NCBI GenBank assembly: GCA_025603075.1 | Contig: MU626438.1 | Coordinates: 1-38,940, forward strand | Source of the DNA: Neoconidiobolus thromboides FSU 785 | Taxonomy: Eukaryota; Entomophthoromycota; Entomophthoromycetes; Entomophthorales; Neoconidiobolaceae | Direction of reading: 5' to 3' | DNA: 38,940 bases | Shown here: positions 1 through 10,462 of the stretch, piece after piece | How positions within the stretch are numbered: position 1 is the stretch's first letter | Layout of the letters: each line of letters begins with the position of its first letter | Made by a program: the position numbers and the translations under genes | The notes under the pieces: generated by a model | Databases searched by the model: none | What the model was told of the DNA's origin: nothing | What the model saw: the letters and a program-made list of their open reading frames with translations, nothing else

Positions 1-143
1 TTATATAGCTTGTAACCTATTACGTGCTATTCCTCATAATCCAAGTCTATCTTAGTCACATAAACTAAGACCTTTCGACTTATAGTGTAGTTAACCCAGC
101 AATAGCTGTTCTTGATTCCAAACCCTGAGTACCAGATTTCACA
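1..143 (-). repeat. LTR end fragment, cut by the window edge
   Basis: The reverse complement of this stretch begins TGTGAAATCTGGTACTCAG and aligns with the start of the complete repeat at 34148-34561, apart from a block of about 40 bases missing from that copy. Both copies lose similarity at the same TGTGAAA/TTTCACA boundary, which marks a real element end. The rest of this copy lies outside the window, so it may be a solo LTR or the edge of a full retrotransposon. Confidence 0.6.
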
Positions 144-369
144 GTATTTTATTTAATCATTTATAAGCTAAAAAATATTAGCTTTAATAACTAATAGATT
201 TACAAATAAATAAAATAATATGTAATAGTTAAGCAAACTATGTAAAAAAAAGTAATGACTTATATAAAACTAACAAAAAACATGATCAAAAAACAAAATT
301 TAAAGAAAAGGATTATTATATTAAAAAGTCTTCTTTTTATATTTATTAAATAAAGCTTGTAAGCATATA

Positions 370-467
370 AGGGGCGTTTTTTAGCTTTATCATTTTTTCC
401 ATTTTTTGAATGCTATTTGAGTGGAAAAATTGTTAGTAAAATTCTTAAATAAAAAAATACATCTCTA
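370..467 (+). mobile_element. MITE copy 1
   Basis: Diverged member of the ~100-bp family. It keeps the inner TTTTTCCA...TGGAAAAA arms and the AAATACATC right end. The left end reads AGGGGCG instead of TGGGGATG. It lies 4 bp from copy 2 in the same orientation. In all MITE entries '+' means the TTTTTCCATCTTTTAAGC arm comes first. Confidence 0.75.
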
Positions 468-471
468 TATA

Positions 472-575
472 TGAGAGGGAATGTTTTTTTAACTTCATTA
501 TTTTTTCCATTTTTAAGCGCTATTCTAAGCGGAAATTTTATTAGCAAATTCCTTAAATACAAAAATACGTCCCCA
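472..575 (+). mobile_element. MITE copy 2
   Basis: Left end TGAGAGGGAATG, core AAGCGCTATT, right end ACGTCCCCA, flanked by TA on both sides. Its terminal sequences produce a spurious short open frame over 471-683. Confidence 0.8.
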
Positions 576-592
576 TATTTTATTTGTAAATA

Positions 593-626
593 TTCAATTA
601 TTCAATTATTCAATTATTTAATTATT
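593..626 (+). repeat. 8-mer tandem repeat (TTCAATTA)n
   Basis: Three exact copies of TTCAATTA followed by one variant TTTAATTA, between two MITE insertions. Confidence 0.85.
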
Positions 627-640
627 TTCTATTTAATATA

Positions 641-845
641 TGAGAGTGTTTTTTTTGACTTCATTGTTTTTTCCATTTTTTAAGCGCTATTTAAGCAGAA
701 AATATGGGGGGATGTATTTTTGTGTTTAAGGATTTTGCTAATAACTTTTCCACTCAAACAGTGCTTAAAAGATGGAAAAAGTAATGAAGCCAAAAAAACA
801 TCCCCATATGTTAATAAAATTCTTAACCACAAAAATACATCCCCA
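641..845 (+). mobile_element. MITE copy 3 (host), split by a nested copy
   Basis: The left part (641-704) has the usual order up to the AAGCGCTATT core. The right part resumes at 809 with TTAATAAAATTCTTAA and ends CATCCCCA at 845, with TA on both sides. Removing the 102-bp insert and one TA leaves 101 bp, the family's normal length. This is an old copy interrupted by a younger one. Confidence 0.9.
705..806 (-). mobile_element. MITE copy 4, nested in copy 3
   Basis: Complete 102-bp copy starting TGGGGGGATGTATTTTTG and ending AAACATCCCCA. It is flanked by TA at 703-704 and TA at 807-808, inside another family member. The element boundaries and the TA target-site duplication can be read here without guesswork. 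Confidence 0.92.
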
Positions 846-847
846 TA

Positions 848-1484
848 TAGTGTTATTTTTTAATTACTTTTTAATTTTTTCATTGTCTATTATAACATAA
901 AAAATTTCAACTACAACAATAAGTATTTTCTATAAAAAAAGCAAGAGTCATTATAGTAAAAAAAATTGATGTTGTAATTCTATATCTCTGTGATTAATGT
1001 TTAACCAAAACTTAATTATTTATAAAACACTTATAAACTCTTATTTTAAACTCAATTGGAAATTCCTATCATCAGTCAGATTTATAGCAGTGTAATTATT
1101 ATATTTATTAAGCTATCATAAATTTTTGTGTTTTTATATAAAAGCCTTTAAAATATTTAACAGAGAACGTTTTCTATTATAATAGCTTTCTCATCAAAAA
1201 ACTATAACATTATTTATAAAAATATATGAAACCTTAGTAACGTGGTAATTTTACTCCTAAAAATAATGAAAATGTGATTTATTATTCTCTCCCCTATATA
1301 AAAATCAACCCTTGAGTTTTTAAAGTATCAAAAGTTACTAATTTAAGCTAAGCGATCTATATGTGATGTTTAGTATGATTTGCTATTATTATCTATCTCA
1401 AGGTCGTTAGCATCATTAAATTATTATTTTAAGCAAAATTTCAATATTCTTTTAAACATAAAATATTAAAAAACAATAAATATT
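848..1484. other. Gene-free AT-rich stretch
   Basis: No coding frame, RNA gene or repeat copy recognised. It is the 3' flank of the minus-strand C2 gene. Confidence 0.5.
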
Positions 1485-1963
1485 TTATTGATTTGCATGA
1501 TACTGAATACGAAGAAGGACTTCTCCGCGGTTTTTAGAACCTTTACCAACGCCATACCAAGACTCAGTAAATCCATTTTGAACTAATCCTTGAATAGGGA
1601 TGGTAGCCTCACCGATTTTATCATCAATAAGGGTATCTTTATCGTAAATAGAAACCTCGACTTCACTATCATCTTTAATTGGGCTAAATGGTAGTTTAAT
1701 TAATGTTATTTAAATATGAAATACTATTACAATTCGAAAGTTTCATTCCATTGAGCACTGCTTCCTGCACCCTTAATTACTTGACTCTTTTCTTTTTTGT
1801 GGTTACACTTGATAATGACATAAGCATCATTTTTTCCAACTAAAGTAGTATCTTCGTTGTGAAGATTCCTTCCTTCAACTTCTCAAATTAATACTTGTTG
1901 TTTATATAAAAAGATAGAGCTACCTAAGGTGATTTGTAATTTTCCAATTTCCTTTCCAAACAT
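1485..1963 (-). CDS. Small single C2-domain protein (3 exons)
   Basis: Exons 1963-1924, 1881-1731 and 1683-1485, with introns of 42 and 47 nt, GT-AG. Joined they give 129 aa in frame. The product is essentially one C2 domain: a KLQITLEVEGRNL first strand, then GKNDAYVIIKC, a SSAQWNETFEF strand, DDSEVEVSIYDKD, IGEATIPI and finally GEVLLRIQY. This is the usual C2 order (polarised lipid-binding sandwich), and Asp residues sit in loops where Ca2+ ligands occur, so Ca2+-dependent membrane binding is plausible. Nothing follows the domain, so it resembles small stand-alone C2 proteins of fungi and plants. The start is the ATG at 1963, eight codons before the first C2 strand. It is divergent from ALG13, with 216 bp between starts. 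The family is clear. The cellular role is not. Confidence 0.88.
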
Positions 1964-2179
1964 TTTTAATAATAATCAATCCATCTTTTTAGTCTTATTT
2001 ATATGTTTGCCTTGGTGACATCACTATTAGTCGTTCTTTGTTCATAATATTGATGACGTTGAGTTATAAATTAATAAACTATTTTTAGAATTTATTTTTT
2101 GCATACTTTAGTTATTTCAAAGTTGTGCTAAAGTTTTTATTTAATTTTTGTTTAGAACTGTACATAAATCATAAAAAAG
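1964..2179. promoter_or_regulatory. Shared divergent promoter interval
   Basis: The 216 bp between the opposed ATGs of the C2 gene and ALG13 must contain both promoters. No specific box could be assigned in the AT-rich sequence. Confidence 0.4.
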
Positions 2180-2795
2180 ATGAAAGAATCAAAGAATTTA
2201 TTTATTACAGTTGGATCCACACAATTCGAATCACTTATACATCATTTATTGAATAAAGAGGTGCTTTCATTATTATTCAATAATCATTTTGAGACAGTTA
2301 ATTTACAAGTTGGGAATACTAAAGTTAATCAAAATGAATTACTAAAATTAAAAAATGAGTTTAAAAATAAAATGACAATTAATTTATTTGATTTTAATCA
2401 AAGCCTTACTCACTTTTACAGAGAAGCGGACTTTGTTATTTCTCATGCAGGTAATATAAAATAAATACAATATTTAATTTTAATACTTATTATAATAGGC
2501 TCTGGTTCTATTATTGAAGCTTTACGATTAAAAAAGAAGTTATTAGTAGTGGTCAATAATAAATTAATGGATAATCATCAAAAAGAGTTGGCTATTGAAA
2601 TGAAAAAAAACAATTATTCATTTATATGTGAACCAGAGTAAATTTATCGATTTTTTTTTATTAATACTAATATTACTATCTAGAACCTTAAAAACATTCT
2701 TTCTAAGTTTTGATGAGTATTCTACTTTTAGTTTAGAGCCGTTTCCAGATAAAAGAACAGGTGCCTTTCAGGAGATGTTAAATACCATTCTATAA
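2180..2795 (+). CDS. ALG13: Alg13, catalytic subunit of UDP-GlcNAc transferase (3 exons)
   Basis: Exons 2180-2450, 2499-2637 and 2684-2795, with introns of 48 and 46 nt, give 173 aa. Alg13 pairs with the membrane subunit Alg14 on the cytosolic face of the ER. It adds the second GlcNAc to dolichol-PP-GlcNAc in N-glycan assembly. Visible signatures are the N-terminal FITVGSTQFESLI strand and P-loop-like turn, READFVISHA, then HAGSGSIIEAL across the first splice (residues 89-99), and the VVVNNKLMDNHQKELA motif typical of the GT28 C-terminal half. The C-terminus SFDEYSTFSLEPFPDK also fits the family. Length is normal for fungal Alg13. The stop is 11 bp from the convergent TRL1 stop, so the two 3' UTRs must overlap. 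Confidence 0.93.
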
Positions 2796-2806
2796 AAAAA
2801 CACCAT

Positions 2807-5486
2807 TTATTTTTTCTTTTCATATGAATAAAATGGTCTAACTCTACCCCATGCTATAATTGGCGAATCAAATAGGATTTGATTTATGTTAGCACCAACA
2901 CCTTTATCTATTGATTCTAGCATCAGATTTGATTCCACAGCTTTAATTTTATCATTCATTGTTCCTATAGTAGCATGAAGATACTTTTGAGTAACTTGTA
3001 AAGCATCTGGTTTTTTATTATTATTAATATATATTTTATCACCATAAAGCTCACTATCATCCTTAGGAAGATACCTTATTTCTTTTACAGATAAACACAT
3101 GACTTTATTCTCTTCCCATATTAATTTATCGAATATTACTATGACACCTTTCCCAATCCATTCTTTTATTTGTTCATCATTGAGATAGTCTTGTACTATT
3201 AACTCATTGTCTTTGCTATTGTTAAATGCTAAAGTGACATGTAATAAGGATGGCATATCGTTGTTAAACCTTTTGTTAGAAAAGGATTTGGTAATGAATT
3301 GAAATGCTTTTTTACTAATATCTTTATCCTTATTATGCGACACCAGCTTATTTTTAAGTATTTCCAAAATATTTTCACCTAAAGATATCCCAATATACTT
3401 TAAAGGATATTTTGAATTAAGAGAATATTCTTTTCCATTACTTTCACTGATCAAGCATTCTTTTAACAATTGACCAACTTGATTTAAATCTGGTAATTGC
3501 GATAATAATAATTTTGGTGGATTCTCTATTTCATTTATTACAGGTATGACTTTGTCTAAGATTTGATTTTCTATTGGTTTTGTTAAGTCAATACTAATAA
3601 GTTTATGATAAGTGTTATCTATCAAATTTGATTCTGAATCAATACTTTCAAAGCTATTAATAAAATTCCACATAATTTTTTCCATTTCTAATGTTCCTTT
3701 TGGTGTCAATTTTTGGTGATTATTCCCTCTTTGAAGTATTCTATGATAAGTAAAATTGAAGTAATCTGAAATTGAAAAGTCATAGTTGTTCTCATCAATG
3801 TTCCATTGAAGTGGAATAATTATTGCATTTGGATATTTTTCTAAAATTGGTGTTAAAATTTTTTCTCTTAATTCAACGGTTTGATTATTTCTATCTGCAA
3901 TAATATGGTCAAATGTTTTAAGTGCATTTAGCACTTCTCTACAGAATGTGTTACCATCTTTATAATCATCACTTTGAATATGATGAAAATTGAATATTTT
4001 ACTGATACATTTTGAAACAACTGTTTTACCACTTCCTATTGTTGCTACTGGTAAAATGATCATCTTTTTCTTATTTTCTTCGTTATTTACTTGGTCTTCT
4101 TTCTTAAAATTATCATCTAAGGTATAGCCCGTATCTTCAAAAAATGCTTCTCTAGATTCAATTATACCTTGCCAGTCCAAATAATTTTTAAATAGCTTAG
4201 GATCACTAACTGTTTTTGATTGAAGCCATTTGAAATAAGCCCTGGATAATGGGTACCTTTGACGAAATGTAAACTTCTTTTTGGAATCTTTATTTGCTTT
4301 GAGATATTTAAATGTAATTTCCCTCCACTCTCTATACATTAAATATGGATAATCGTATTTTATTTTAAAAAAACAATGTTTTGTATTTGAGCTACGAACT
4401 ACAAATCCTTCTATTGCTCTATTTTTATAAATCCCGTTGCATTCTTCCCCAAACTGTTTAACTTGATCGATCTTATCTTTAACAATATAATCAACAGGAA
4501 TAAACCCAAAAAAATTTGCTACTTTAGTAACATATTCACTTGGCCATGTAACTAATTCTAATCTATTAAAATTAATCCCATGTAAATATAATCCAGATTC
4601 ATGAGGTGGGTAAGGTAATACATGTTCTTGAAATTGATCATCACATAACTATAATGACATGTTAGAACAACAATAATTTATAAATAATAAATGGTACCTC
4701 GAAAACTAAAGTAATATCGAAAAGTTTTAAAAACTTTAACAAGTTACCCAATTCGTTCTCACTTTTTTTTAAGTGCTTTCTGATCCAATAAATTCCCATC
4801 TGATGATGTGCTATTTTAATATTATTTAAATCTATTTTATTTGTGCTCTCATCCAAGTTTAATTTTTCGAGTTGTTTAAGTATCCCATCAATATCGTCTT
4901 CTTTAGAACCTATACTATTCTTCGATGCTACCAATAACCTATCATATTTATTTAACCTATCGTCTAATTTAAATGACTGCTCATTAAAATTAGTAGCATA
5001 AATTATACATCCATTTTCTTTAGTGGTAATTTCACAAGGACCAGTTATGTTATTTTTCAGAAAATCCCAAGATGTAAAAGGTGTTTCGTTGATATTAAAA
5101 AATTTGTCATATCCTCTTAAAATAACTTTATAATCATCATTGTTATAGTTTGTAGTAAATAAAGATCTAGCAAAAACATCAGGTATATCAGGTAAACCTT
5201 GAATATTAAACTTATCCTTCCCCTTAATAATATTTCGAAAGTAAGCTTCGCTTAATCTCCATCCATCAATCTTTATTATGTCCTTATCATCCACTTGAGA
5301 AATCAATTCAAACTCTTTCTTATTAAGCCATCTTCCTTTACTAGGCTGACTTTTTTGCCAATTAGCGTAATCATTAAATATATCAATACTTTCACGCTCC
5401 TTTGTTCTATCTTTTGTAGCCAAACCACTAAGTCCTGACTTTACCAAATCTTTCTTTATATCCTCAATAAATTTATCAAACTCCAT
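2807..5486 (-). CDS. TRL1: tRNA ligase Trl1 (2 exons)
   Basis: Exons 5486-4698 and 4648-2807 with a 49-nt intron containing TTCTAACAT before its AG; 876 aa. It seals tRNA halves after intron removal and, in yeast, the HAC1 mRNA. The three fungal domains are in order. The adenylyltransferase has KENG at 156-159 (nucleotidyl Lys), FELCDDQFQEHVL across the splice, EGFVVR and FKIKYDYPYLMYREWRE. The polynucleotide kinase has P-loop ATIGSGKT ending near 472. The cyclic phosphodiesterase has its two HxT motifs, HVT near 733 and HAT near 821. An upstream in-frame TTG at 5498 is not a credible start, so the first ATG (5486, MEFDKFIED) was chosen. Yeast Trl1 has 827 aa, so this copy is full length. Confidence 0.95.
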
Positions 5487-6015
5487 AATAAAAAACAAAA
5501 GAAAACTTGACTCAATTATATATGTCTATACGCAGCAAACCATGATTAATATTTTGTAAACATCGATATAAAAACATAAGCTGATTAATCTTATTAAAAT
5601 CAAGGTCAAATATTAAAATAACAATAGCAATTAACAAGTGACTCAATGTGACTATATCACTACAAAATTATATTAGATTTAAAAAGGGTTTTAAATGATA
5701 TAATTTTTTGTTAATTGCTATTAGAAAATTATCAGAGATTTTTTATTGTAGTGTATTTAGAGGAAATATATTATTATGATATAACCCTGTTAAGGGATTA
5801 TTAAAATCATATATGTATATACTTTGAGCCATTTTAACTAAAATACTATACTGTATATTTATTTATAATGATAGTGTTATCTCAAGCATACTGAATATTT
5901 AATTCCATAGGCTACTCTCGCAAGTTTAAAATTTTGTCTATATATAGTAAACTTTTAACATGTTAAACACAATACTAATTTAAATAATTATGAGTTATAA
6001 ACTACTTTTGTTAAG
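5487..6015. promoter_or_regulatory. Divergent promoter region between TRL1 and the carrier gene
   Basis: 529 bp between opposed starts. It contains the interleaved inverted repeats listed separately. No other feature recognised. Confidence 0.4.
5623..5753. repeat. Two interleaved inverted repeats
   Basis: AATAGCAATTAACAA at 5623-5637 has its exact reverse complement at 5708-5722. CACTACAA at 5658-5665 has its exact reverse complement at 5746-5753. The arms alternate rather than nest, so both could not pair as simple hairpins at once. Confidence 0.7.
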
Positions 6016-7555
6016 ATGGAAGCTCCACCATTACAAAAATTAATATGGATTTCAATAAATCCAATAATGCAATTATTAATAGTAGGAGGTAATAAAAATA
6101 TATCCTTAATCTGTTATCATTTATTGTCTTAAAAGGTATTGGCGTATGGCTTGCTCGTTCTAAGATCTTAACGCCAGTAGGAGCTAAAATAATGTCACAA
6201 GTATATATAAATGCATTAGTGCCTTCTCTGATGTTTAGTAAAATGTCAGTTGCAGTGAATCCTGACTCACTAAGACGCATGGCGTAAATATAAAATAGTA
6301 TATACTATTTGTCATTTTAATATATATCATTAGAGTTGTTATTCCATTTGTATTCATTTATATGGGGATTGGCTTAATAGGTGGTATTATAGTTCGTAGA
6401 CTATTTCAAAAGAGATTACCAGATGCATTTAATTATGCTTTAATAGGTAATATATAATACATGATGAATATATTTATATTTATAAATGCTTACATTGATA
6501 TATATGACATATTAATATTAATATCATAGTTGCTTCCACTTGGTCTAATTGGGTAGTTTAATATTATAATATCGTTGACCTTTTTTTAATATCTTTAGGG
6601 CGATATTCCTTTAGCAGTAATTTTAAACTTTACTAGCTTACCACCCTTTGAGCCAAAAGACGGCGATCTCGGTGTTGCTTATGTGTCGGTATTTTTAATT
6701 ATATTTACTGTTACATTGTTCCCGCTGGGCGGGCATAAACTTGTTGAAAAAGACTTTAAAGGCGATAAACAAGATGTTGAAATTATGAATTCAAAAGCAG
6801 AAGAACAAGAAGTTATTGAATATACTTTAACTAATATAAGTAGTGGCCATAACGAATATGTTAATAATAACAATAATGAGCAGATAAATCAATACAATAA
6901 AAGTCAAACTACTATTAATCTGAGTATAAAGGCAAAGTTTTATAAAACAATGGCAAAAATCTCAGCCATCGTAATAGCTATAGCAACCCCAGTAAATATA
7001 GGCATTGTATCCGGTTTGATTGTTGGTTTAACTCCATTGAAACCAATATTTGTTCCTTTTAAAGATAACCAATACAATGTAGTTGGCATCAGTCCACCAT
7101 TATATGTAATATTTACAACTACACAATTCCTTGGTGGTGCATGTATTCCAGTTGGGTTATTAAATTTGGGTGCTGGTTTAGCTACTCTAGAAATTAAAAG
7201 TGTGCCAATAAGTTTAACTTTGGTTGTAGCCTTTATTAAACTTATACTTACCCCATTAATCGGTATTTTTCTATAAAATATAATATCTGATAATTAAACT
7301 CATTTTTTAGGCATTCCTTTAGTCAGATTATGCATTACTTTAGATTGGATTTCAAAAGAAGAAAAGGTGCTTCAGTTGGTTTTAATGTTTGCTTCCTGCG
7401 TACCATCTGCAACAACCACACTTATCTTAACACAATACTATAACCCAACTGGAGAAGCAAGGCACATTTCTTCGTTATTAGTTATACAATACGGACTAGG
7501 ATTTTTTACTATGATAATTGCATTAGCTGTATCTAATTATTTGATCTTCACTTGA
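6016..7555 (+). CDS. Auxin-efflux-carrier-like membrane transporter (6 exons)
   Basis: Exons 6016-6088, 6136-6283, 6334-6446, 6530-6552, 6599-7262 and 7311-7555. Introns are 46-50 nt except the third (83 nt). The product is 421 aa. It belongs to the Mem_trans/auxin efflux carrier family, whose fungal members sit in ER or other internal membranes; the substrate is unknown. Evidence is the N-terminal helix block (IWISINPIMQLLIVGGIGVW), VNPDSLRRMA, the ASTWSNWGDIPLA motif typical of the fungal family, a hydrophilic Asn/Glu-rich loop around residues 165-210, and a second helix bundle with SCVPSATTTL and a hydrophobic C-terminus. Exon 4 is only 23 nt and encodes part of the ASTWSNWGD motif. Start chosen at 6016 because it gives the family's N-terminal helix directly. 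Confidence 0.9.
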
Positions 7556-7713
7556 ATAAAAACATTTTATTGCTGTAATTTGTTACTTTTATTATTTAAT
7601 TATTTTATTTTATTTATCATAATAAATATAAACAAATCAATAGATTTTAAATTCAATTATCTTATTATATCACTAGACTATAGACAATATATTTAAACAT
7701 TTGCTTAATGTTG

Positions 7714-7745
7714 TATTATATTATATTATATTATATTATATATAT
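7714..7745 (+). repeat. Microsatellite (TTATA)n
   Basis: About six units of a TTATA pentamer in the 255-bp space between two convergent genes. Confidence 0.85.
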
Positions 7746-7810
7746 GCATTTAAATTTATAATAAATAAATATTACTTTTTTATATTTTTTTTGTTTTTAA
7801 TCAAATAGAT

Positions 7811-8495
7811 TTACTCTGATGTTGGGCTGGGAATGGGATAATAGTTTTTCTTTGCTTCTTGGATAAGTTCTTTTTGTTGTTTACGCTTTTCCATATTTTC
7901 TGGGCTTTCTAAGAACTGTTCTCTACGTTTTAACCATTCTTCTCCAGTTTCTCCTTGATACACACCTACTAGACTATCACCACAGAATCCATATAACCAC
8001 ATGGCTGAGCCAGCTGCAAAAGCCCCAAAAGCAACTTTTCCAATTCTTTGAGCTTAAAAAAATTAAAAATAAATAAACATTATAAACTATTAAACATACA
8101 ACGTGCGCCTGCAATGGCACCTGCAACTGCTCCTCCTATAGCTTTATTCCAATGATCATCTTTTTCTCTAATTGATTGAGCAAAACAAGTAGTAGCAGCA
8201 AAAGCCACCCCGGTTACACCTAAATTAAATGAATTAATTATTAATCTTAAAATATTGTTGTTTCTTTGATAGTTTAACCAATTTATCTCAAGACTTCTTT
8301 GGTATTGTTTTTTATGTATGATCTATATAATGTACCATAATATCCAATATCACCACCAGTACGAGTGAAAACTCCTAAAGCACCAGCATTATGAACTTGA
8401 ACTGCATTTTTATAAGCACTAACTAAGAATCCAAAAGCAGAGAACTTAAGGCCTGTTTCACCAGCATAACTTAAACAAGATTTATCGCCTGCCAT
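7811..8495 (-). CDS. Complex I subunit of Tim17 fold, NDUFA11/B14.7 type (3 exons)
   Basis: Exons 8495-8336, 8219-8100 and 8052-7811, with introns of 116 and 47 nt; 173 aa. This accessory subunit of the mitochondrial NADH:ubiquinone oxidoreductase membrane arm belongs to the Tim17/Tim22 superfamily. Supporting sequence: a YAGETGLKFSAFGFLVSAYK first segment, GVFTRTGGDIGYYG, then CFAQSIREKDDHWNKAIGG, which matches the R-x-K-x-D-x-x-N-x-x-x-G-G pattern of this subunit. Glycine/alanine-rich membrane helices follow (GGAVAGAIAGARSQ, AFGAFAAGSAMW), with a soluble C-terminal tail rich in Lys/Glu. The donor of intron 2 was taken as GTATGT, giving GARSQRIGK. The alternative GTTGTA would give GAPQRIGK. 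Its presence implies a respiratory chain with complex I. Confidence 0.85.
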
Positions 8496-8946
8496 TTTAA
8501 TTTCTTTTTTAATAACTTAATATTTGATCTTTTAATTTATAGTAAATATAATCTACCTAAAGTAAACTAAATAATATTTAAACACGAAGTTGCTTCAATT
8601 TAATATTTATAAATTAGCCAATTAAATTCCCAAATTGATTTTGTAGAGATTAAAGATAATCAAAAATCTTATTTCGATAAAATGGGATAATTTGAATTTA
8701 AAAATAGACCATTGTATAATCAATACTAATAGTACATGTATATATGATAGTAAATATATATATTAATGGATAATGAAATTGATATAAAAAATTTCCTAAA
8801 ATATAAAACAATAATTATCACAATGTTTATTATCTTTTATCTTTAATAATAAACTTAAAAATAACAAAGTCAAATAAAATAAAAATACATCAAAATGTAT
8901 TTTTATATAGAGAGAAGTCAATCCATATCATTGAGCACAGAACCTT
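8496..8946. other. Gene-free AT-rich interval
   Basis: 451 bp between the complex I subunit start and the ATG5 stop. It must hold the promoter of the former and the terminator of ATG5. No conserved element recognised. Confidence 0.5.
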
Positions 8947-10114
8947 TCAACTTTTTTTATCAGTCACAACTATATGTAAAAAACTATCTGGATACATTAA
9001 ATGGAGATAAAGCCAGATTAAAGGAGTATTTAATGGTACACTTATACTTTGAATTATTATATCGAAAGTATCCAAATCTCTGCTCATGTCCTGGATATTT
9101 ACTATGTCTTTTAAAATATTATAAACACAATCTCCTATTGTTATTAATTTATCATTTGTTTCTTCTTTTTCATTTTCTTCAGAATTAAAGGGTGAAATAA
9201 GCTCTTGAATTACGCTTGGGTAATCTAAAGTTTTTGAGCTGTCAGAATAATATAATCGAAATGGAATATGTTTTGGGAATTCGTTGTTGTTACTCTCTTT
9301 AAAATTCAAAGTTAAATCATAGCTATTCAAAGTAGATTGTATATTCCAAAAGGCTTTAAAATCATCTAAATTTATTCAATTTAATAACTATTTAGTAAAA
9401 TGTTAAACCAGCTTACGAGATATCAAAGATTCCCATAATTGAATATGCTCCTCCTTTGTTAGATTCATCACCTTTTTAGTATTTCCGTGCCTTATATAAT
9501 TTGACTTTAATCCAATTAATATATCTGTAGTAGTTTATTCAAATATTTAATTACCTCCTTTATCATTGACATAAAATAATCTGAATCTGGTAGTGGATTT
9601 TCTGCTGTGAACTTTGCAACACGATATAGTTTGTCCGATGGATAATTACCATACCTTATGACCACCTCCCAAGTGTCTTTCTTGATATTACTTATTTTAT
9701 CTTTATGAGTTAATAAATCATGCAAAAGACCTACAGGAAAATGCCTATCATGATGAATTTATATTCATAATTATTATATAAATTTAATACCATTTTAAAG
9801 GAATACCTTTATATTCTAGCCATATTTCTTCCCAAGAGAAATCCGGATCATTCATGACATTTAAAAAGATATAGGTTACAACCTTAAATAAATTTAAACT
9901 AAAGTAAGAGTTTTTTGGTACTAATGTCTAATGATAATCCGATTTAGTATAATAAAATTAATTTAATTTAAGTTACATAATACTCTTCAAACTCTAAATT
10001 TGGAGGGGTAGAAGGTAGGTTTATTTTATCCTCTGTATTAAATTGGAATATTACAGGTATTTTACTATACCATACCAGTTCCTTAATACTTTCATCATTT
10101 GTTAACATTTCCAT
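8947..10114 (-). CDS. ATG5: Autophagy protein Atg5 (5 exons)
   Basis: Exons 10114-9977, 9927-9791, 9744-9555, 9504-9417 and 9365-8947, with introns of 49, 46, 50 and 51 nt. The spliced product is 323 aa. Atg5 is joined to Atg12 and, with Atg16, acts as the E3-like complex that lipidates Atg8 on phagophores. Landmarks match the family in order: LVWYSKIPVIF, EFEEYYTLVPKNSYFSL, WEEIWLEYKGIPLKWHFPVG (splice inside the Trp codon), FMSMIKE with Lys154 at the position of the Atg12-accepting lysine, TKEEHIQLW, DFKAFWNIQSTL, KHIPFRLYYS, and the C-terminal TPLIWLYLHLMYPDSFLHI. The short open frames visible here are single exons. The first intron needs the upstream of two neighbouring TAG acceptors (ending at 9928) to keep frame. 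Confidence 0.94.
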
Positions 10115-10462
10115 AGTTTAAAGATTCATGTTTATCATTTTTTAGAAAAATATTAGAACTAAGAATATGCATAAAATGCAAATTTACATATAGTAGCCAA
10201 TAATTTTGAACTAAAACTCTGCAAAAATATGATTTCATTGAGCATCACAATATTTAATACTAAAATTAAATTTCATATCAATTTTATTTCATATAGAAAC
10301 TATACCTTAAATTTTTTAATAAAAATTATTTTTGCAAAATCATATCATTTTTATTACATTAAACTAAGTTAAAGGAGAAGACAGTTATATAAACATTATT
10401 AAGTTAAAAAGGATTTCTAAAAAATATGGTTAGCTCAAAAACTATTAAACTATTGTGACAAA
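10115..10462. other. Gene-free interval
   Basis: 348 bp of AT-rich sequence between the ATG5 start and the DnaJ stop. Nothing recognised. Confidence 0.5.

Noticed and set aside
471-683. 70-codon ORF
   Set aside because: It runs across MITE copies 2 and 3 and the 8-mer repeat, and is not coding.
5487-5498. TTG start extending the tRNA ligase by four residues
   Set aside because: TTG is not a normal nuclear start. ATG 5486 follows directly and fits the family.
6011-6873. Minus-strand ORFs of 89 and 64 codons
   Set aside because: Antisense to carrier exons that splice into a recognisable auxin-efflux-like protein.
8895-9188. 97-codon plus-strand ORF
   Set aside because: Antisense to the last exon of ATG5, which has strong family similarity.
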